DNA of 64,000 nt from Lindgomyces ingoldianus (Eukaryota > Ascomycota > Dothideomycetes > Pleosporales > Lindgomycetaceae): positions 2,437,096 to 2,501,095 of the forward strand of contig NW_022985164.1 in NCBI RefSeq assembly GCF_010093535.1, written 5' to 3'. Made by a program: the position numbers and the translations under genes. The notes beneath the pieces were generated by a model. The model did no database searches. It had not been told where the DNA came from and worked only from the letters and a program-made list of their open reading frames with translations. Below, piece after piece: positions 59,575 through 64,000 of this stretch. The first letter of the stretch is position 1. The number at the start of each line of letters is the position of its first letter.

Positions 59575-61517
59575 TGCTAGTGATAGCAGGAATGGTGTTA
59601 GAGTCTCTAGGATGTGGTATGTAACTAGACTAATTAGGTTCTAGATTTGTACAGTACTAATTAATCCCTTTAGTGTCTAGCCTCTAAAGCTAATATCTGT
59701 TTAGCTAGGTGTCTAATTAATTTCTATACATAGGTTCTCTTGTACGTACACCTTAAGTTAGGACTTGCTAATAGTAGAGATCTTTGCTGCGCCTATGTCC
59801 TATAGTTTGCCTTAGTATACTGTACAGTATTAGTTATTAAGGATAAACTGCTTAGCATACTCCTTAGGTTTAATGCTGTAGATGTTCTCTCCTGTTGCAC
59901 AGTATAGATAGGCAGTAGAGGTAAGGTAGTTAACAGCTTCTTTAGCCTCTTTACTCTTTTATTTTATTTTTTTAGTATTATGCAAATTATCTTCTTTTTT
60001 AGAGTAACCTTTAAAGTCTTAAATATATAAGGTAATAGCTTTATATAATAAGGTCTTATTATAGAAATTTTTATATAAGGCAACATACTAGTTCTTTACT
60101 TATATATAGTTATTATAAAGGTAGTTTAATAACTAATATTCTTTTTTATAGTAGATAAAGCACTTCTTTATCTATGTGCAGTTATCTTTAGATTATAGCC
60201 TAAACCTAGATAAAGATCTTCTATGTTGTTCTTTTTTATATAAAGAGAAGCTTTTTTCTTGTTGTGCAAACTCTTATTATACAGAGTTATATTAGTAGTC
60301 TATGTAGTATACATTAGGCAGTTCTTAGAGGTATTAGTTTACCTTTTAGTTTATAGTAACTTAAAGTAATGCCTATAAGTTACTAAATAAGGCTTTACAT
60401 AAAGGCTTAATAGTAAACATAGCATGTTCTAGTTCTAGTTATTCTTAACAAGCTTATATAATAGTAGTGTGCAGTAAAATATCTTCTTAAAATTTTATTT
60501 TTAGTGCCCTTTATATAAGTATAAGCTTATTAATTATTATTTTAAAAACTTTATATAAACTCTTATTAAAGTTTTTTTATTAGTATTATATAAAAGTTAT
60601 GATTATTTAGTCTATTTAGTACTAGCTATAGTTTACATTAGTGTTAAAGTAACTACTTAAGGTGTTATATAAATGCTTCTAGTTATGTCTAGGGCCTATG
60701 TTATGCATATAGTACATATTTACTTAACCTTTTAGAATATCTAGAAAGATGTCTATATACTAAGTTTTCTAAATATCTAGCTATTAATATAGATTAATAA
60801 AGATTCTTATTTTATTTATAAAAATGTTATATAGTTAACTTATATAGTTATTATTATTTTTTTATACTTTTTAAAATTATATAATTTTGTCTGCTAAAAG
60901 TTTTTTTTAGTAGTTTCCCTCTAAAGTAGAAGTTTATATAGGTTGTAATGTAGTATAGATTATGCAGGTAGTATTAGTAGTGCATACACTACTGCAGGCA
61001 GTGGTGTGTATAATTAAGGGTGTGGAGCAGGCGTTAGGTAGGGTGGCATGTATTGTTTATACAGTAATTAGTGTAGTGCTAGCTAAGGTGTAGAAGCAGG
61101 TAATGCTAGTATGTTTAGTGTTAATAGCAGCATTATGTTTAGTCTGCTTTTATGTAAAGCCTTATATAGTAATAAAGGTTGCATATAAAGCTTTTTTAGT
61201 GTAATTACTTTTCTTTATACTATATTATATAGCTTCTAGGCTTAGGTACCTTTATTACCTAGCTATAGTGTAATTGTTTTATTCTTTAGCACTTATATAA
61301 GCTTCTTTTTAAATGTGCAGCTAAGTGCTAAAAAGTCTTATAGTGTCTATCTTTTAAAATTTTTTATATATAAACTTAGAAAAGTAGCGCTTTTTTAAGT
61401 TATTATATATAAATTAGTAATTATATAACTTATATATAATTAAGTCTATAAGCTTATTAGAGCTTCTAAGATATTAATCTTATTATCCTAGTACTCTAGG
61501 CTAGTCTTGTTTTATAG
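59575..61517 (-). pseudogene. Copia-2c gag relic
   Basis: Similar to 27467-30000 and, from 59914, to 1-1590. The Cys-rich gag block lies at about 60135-60165 on the minus strand. The 5' end of gag, the leader and the LTR are missing at the rearrangement near 61517. Confidence 0.6.
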
Positions 61518-62304
61518 ACAATACACTAAATAAAAAGAGCTTTTAGGGCTACGTTATTTAACTATTTAGCAGATAAATTGCATAGTAAGTAAACAAGCAA
61601 GATACAGTTATAACGTTAACAACAGAAGCAGAATTACTTGCACTGTCCTAAGTTGCTAAGGAAGCTATGTTTACAAGAATGCTCCTTAACAAACTGCAGG
61701 TTGAGCTGCCTGACTCAACTATTACAATTCAGTGCGACAACAAGCAGACAATCCGACTGGTAAACGAAGAGATATCTCGACTTCAAACCAAGCTTTCTTC
61801 AGCAAATTCGGCTAGTTGACGTCAGGGAGAGGATAGTCAGCTAGGAAGCGGATATGGAAGAAATTGAAGCAAGAATGGTAGCCCTGGAAGCATACTAAGG
61901 TTGCGCAATCGGGAACCAGCTTGAAGCATGTCCAAGCTGAGGGGGTGTGTCAGATATGCGCACCTACTGTCAAGACAGGAGGAACGCTGGACGAAAGCTG
62001 CTACATAGTACGAGCAATAAGCTCGAACAGTATGTCGCTGCAAATTGCTGCATTTTGCAGCATTTTGCAGCATTTTGCAGCATTTTGCAGCATTTTGCAG
62101 CATTTTGCAGCAAATTGCAGCATGTTGCAAGCTGGTCGCGTAAAGGGCTAGTGCGCGAGGGACTCGGACCGGAAAAACAAGGCCGAGCAACACGAGTAGA
62201 GCAGAAAAAGGATCGATAAATCAGTAATCAATCATCATCCCATACATCACATCCAAACCCATCATTCATCTAAGGAAGCCTAGAAACAGTGCTTTAATCT
62301 AACA
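61518..62304 (+). mobile_element. Copia-1 fragment: end of RNase H and 3' LTR
   Basis: From ATACACTAAATAAAAAGAGC it follows Copia-1a (from about 34029) to the LTR at 61948-62304. About 130 bp of RNase H are missing near 61792: the sequence jumps from AAACCAAGCT to TTCTTCAGC, and AAGCTT-like DNA borders both sides in Copia-1a. From about 61695 onward the DNA is free of RIP. Left of it lies Copia-2c without any target duplication. Confidence 0.9.
61948..62304 (+). repeat. Copia-1 3' LTR with nine decamers
   Basis: 357 bp, TGTCAGATATGCG to TAATCTAACA. The decamer array 62038-62127 has nine units, five or six of them identical. Preceded by GAGGGGGTG. Confidence 0.93.
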
Positions 62305-63293
62305 ATTACACCTTACATAGTTTTTTATAAATCCTGCATTTAACTATTAAAATGTAGCTAATTAAGTTATCCTATACCTACATGCAACACAGACATACGC
62401 ACTCTAATTAGGAAGAGAAGACTACCTTATAGTAGTAAGTAATACATTATTTATAAATAATACACTAGATAAGAAGAGCTTTTAGAGCTATATTATTTAA
62501 CTATTTAGTAAATAGATTACATATTAAGTAAATAAATAAAATATAGTTATAATATTTATAATAAAAGTAAAATTACTTACACTATTTTAAGTTACTAAAG
62601 AAGCTATGTTTATAAAAATACTTTTTAATAAACTATAAGTTAAGCTGCCTAATTTAACTATTATAATTTAGTGTAATAATAAGTAAATAATTTAACTAGT
62701 AAATAAAGAGATATCTTAACTTTAAACTAAGCTTTAACATGTTAACATCTATAACTACTAGCTCTAACAGGAAGTCTTTTAACAAATAATTAAGGTTGTC
62801 TATGTCCCCTCTAGTAAGATGCTTGCAGATAGACTTACTAAAGCGCTTCTAGCTAGTAAATAGCTAAGCTTTCTTTAGCAAATTTAGTTAGTTAACGTTA
62901 GAGAGAGGATAGTTAGTTAGGAAGCAGATATAGAAGAGATTAAAGCAAGAATAGAAGCCCTAGAAGCATACTAAGATTGCGCAATTAGGAACTAGCTTAA
63001 AGCATGTCTAAGCTGAGGGGGTGTGTCAGATATGTGCACCTACTGTCAAGACAGGAGGAACGTTTGACAAAAGCTGCTACATAGTACAAGCAATAAGCTC
63101 AAACAGTATGTTGCAAGCTGGTCGCGCATAGGGCTAGTGCGCGAGGGACTCAGATCGGAAAAACAAAAGCTGAGCAACACAAGTAGAGCAGAAAAAGGAT
63201 TGATAAACTAATACAATTAATCATCATCCTATACATCATATCCAAACCCATCATTCATCTCAGGAAGCCTAGAAACAGTGCTTTAATCTGACA
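62305..63293 (+). mobile_element. Second Copia-1 fragment: RNase H and 3' LTR
   Basis: Starts directly after the previous LTR at ATTACACCTTACATAG, equal to about 33878 of Copia-1a, and runs colinearly through RNase H to a 3' LTR at 63024-63293. The coding part is strongly RIP-mutated, unlike the fragment before it. Probably an older Copia-1 that received a younger Copia-1 at ATTAC and then lost the left part. Confidence 0.88.
63024..63293 (+). repeat. Copia-1 3' LTR lacking the decamer array
   Basis: 270 bp, TGTCAGATATGTGC to AATCTGACA. The sequence goes from CAGTATGTTG straight to CAAGCTGGTCGCG, so no full decamer is present. Confidence 0.93.
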
Positions 63294-64000
63294 AGGCTCC
63301 TAGCGCGTTGCTAGCGCGCTAAGGAGCTTTTAGGTAAGCTTATTAATCTCTTTATAGTTTAGGCATTCTATATTTTTGCGCATCTTATATACTAAATCCC
63401 TGCTTAAACTTTATAGCATAGAGGAGTGTTTTTACTAGTAGATAGCCCTCTTATTTTTAGGCAGTATAAAGATGTCTTTACTATTAATAATTAATAATTT
63501 CTCTTTTTAAAAGCTCTTTTACATTTCTTTAAAGTTAAAAAGCTGCTTAAAGTGCTTAAATTACTACTTTAGTAAGTGCTTTATAAGTCTATCTGCTAGC
63601 ATGTTGCTTGTCTTAATATAGCGCACTTTAAAAAATCCTTTTGCGTGCTCTTAGCGTAGCTATATGTTCTAGATATTAATATAGCGCAGGTAGGTAGTTA
63701 TCTAGACGTTCCTTTCTACTACTAACTAGATTATATGCTAGTTGTTATAGTAGATCTGCTATAGTACGCCTAGCTTTAAAGTAAGCTCTTTAAAAAAGTG
63801 TTTTAAAGCTAGTAATTCTTTTACTATATGCGCTAAAGTAAGCAGCTTAGCCTTTATTATAGACATAGTTACTATTAGCTAGAAAGCTACTTTCTATAGA
63901 ATTAGTTTTTTAAAGAGTAAGATAATGTATTTATAAGATAATTATTTAGTTTCTATGTAATTAGCAAAGATAATTATTTAGTTTCTATGTAATTAGCAAA
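63294..64000 (-). pseudogene. Copia-5 RNase H relic, partial
   Basis: Minus strand through stops: MSIIKAKLLTLAHIVKELLA at about 63808-63868, the Copia RNase H block STTEAELLALAH; then KVRYIKTSNMLADRLIKHLL near 63570-63630, matching the ADGLTK block near the end of Copia pol. The sequence differs from the RNase H of Copia-1 and Copia-4. The right end lies outside the window, and the left end is cut by the Copia-1 LTR. Confidence 0.75.
63937..64000. repeat. Perfect 32-bp tandem duplication at the window end
   Basis: 63937-63968 and 63969-64000 are identical, starting GATAATTATTTAG and ending AATTAGCAAA. The array may continue outside the window. Confidence 0.9.

Larger units (their letters stand above)
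48305..61517 (-). mobile_element. Copia-2 copy c, 5' end lost, with Pogo-1 and Copia-4 inserted
   Basis: Minus-strand element with its 3' LTR at 48305-48584, pol at about 48650-53775 and gag at about 59575-61517. Two insertions split it: Pogo-1 (50636-52498) and Copia-4 (53781-59569, duplication gcatc). The 5' LTR and leader are absent. At about 61516-61520 similarity to copy a stops and Copia-1 3' sequence starts. Confidence 0.9.

Noticed and set aside
1..64000. tRNA, rRNA or satellite arrays
   Set aside because: I saw no cloverleaf-type or rRNA-like sequence, and the only tandem arrays are the short ones listed inside elements.

Overview
The window is 64 kb of repeat-on-repeat DNA with no intact gene. 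It looks like an AT-rich heterochromatic block of a filamentous ascomycete (Pezizomycotina). The elements are typical of fungi: Ty3/Gypsy retrotransposons with a C-terminal chromodomain, several Ty1/Copia families, and Fot1/pogo DNA transposons. Nearly all coding DNA carries C-to-T and G-to-A transitions in CpA/TpG context. CAG, CAA and TGG codons have become stops, Asp has become Asn, Cys has become Tyr and Gly has become Ser. This is the signature of repeat-induced point mutation (RIP). Every coding entry below is therefore a relic read through stops and frameshifts, and domain borders are approximate. Family names are local to this window.

Layout from the left. 1-2428: gag, leader and 5' LTR of a minus-strand Copia-2 element (copy a), inserted in the reverse transcriptase (RT) of Copia-3. 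2429-2732 and 9906-13978: minus-strand Copia-3, split by a complete Gypsy-1 chromovirus (copy a, 2733-9900, minus). 13979-15256: integrase relic of Gypsy-3 (minus), carrying a 423-bp TRIM-like mini-retroelement (14672-15094). At 15257 an unclassified plus-strand LTR element (element D) begins. Its LTR is split by Copia-1 (15421-35083, plus). Copia-1 is split by Copia-2 copy b (16954-31136, minus), which is in turn split by Gypsy-1 copy b (20270-27461, plus) and a palindromic pogo element (28184-29283). Reading inward gives five levels: Gypsy-3, D, Copia-1, Copia-2b, Gypsy-1b.

Further right, D continues (35182-45846). It is interrupted by a solo Copia-1 LTR (35461-35782), by the chromovirus Gypsy-2 (36496-45094, plus, itself carrying a deleted pogo copy) and by another Copia-1 LTR (45298-45678). 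A truncated Gypsy-1 copy c (45847-48304) is followed by Copia-2 copy c (48305-61517). Copia-2c contains a full-length pogo element (50636-52498) and Copia-4 (53781-59569). The right end holds two consecutive Copia-1 3' ends (61518-63293) and the RNase H relic of a fifth Copia family (63294-64000).

Most insertions are exact: 5-bp target duplications flank the LTR elements and TA flanks the pogo elements, so the order of events can be read directly. LTRs and some element ends escaped RIP while interiors did not, and several RIP borders fall inside LTRs. The most interesting items are the TRIM with a half-tRNA primer site shared with two Copia families, a hairpin plus polypyrimidine tract kept in all three Gypsy-1 copies, the fold-back pogo element, and a 10-bp repeat inside the Copia-1 LTR that varies from 0 to 11 units. 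I did not find a previously undescribed protein system.
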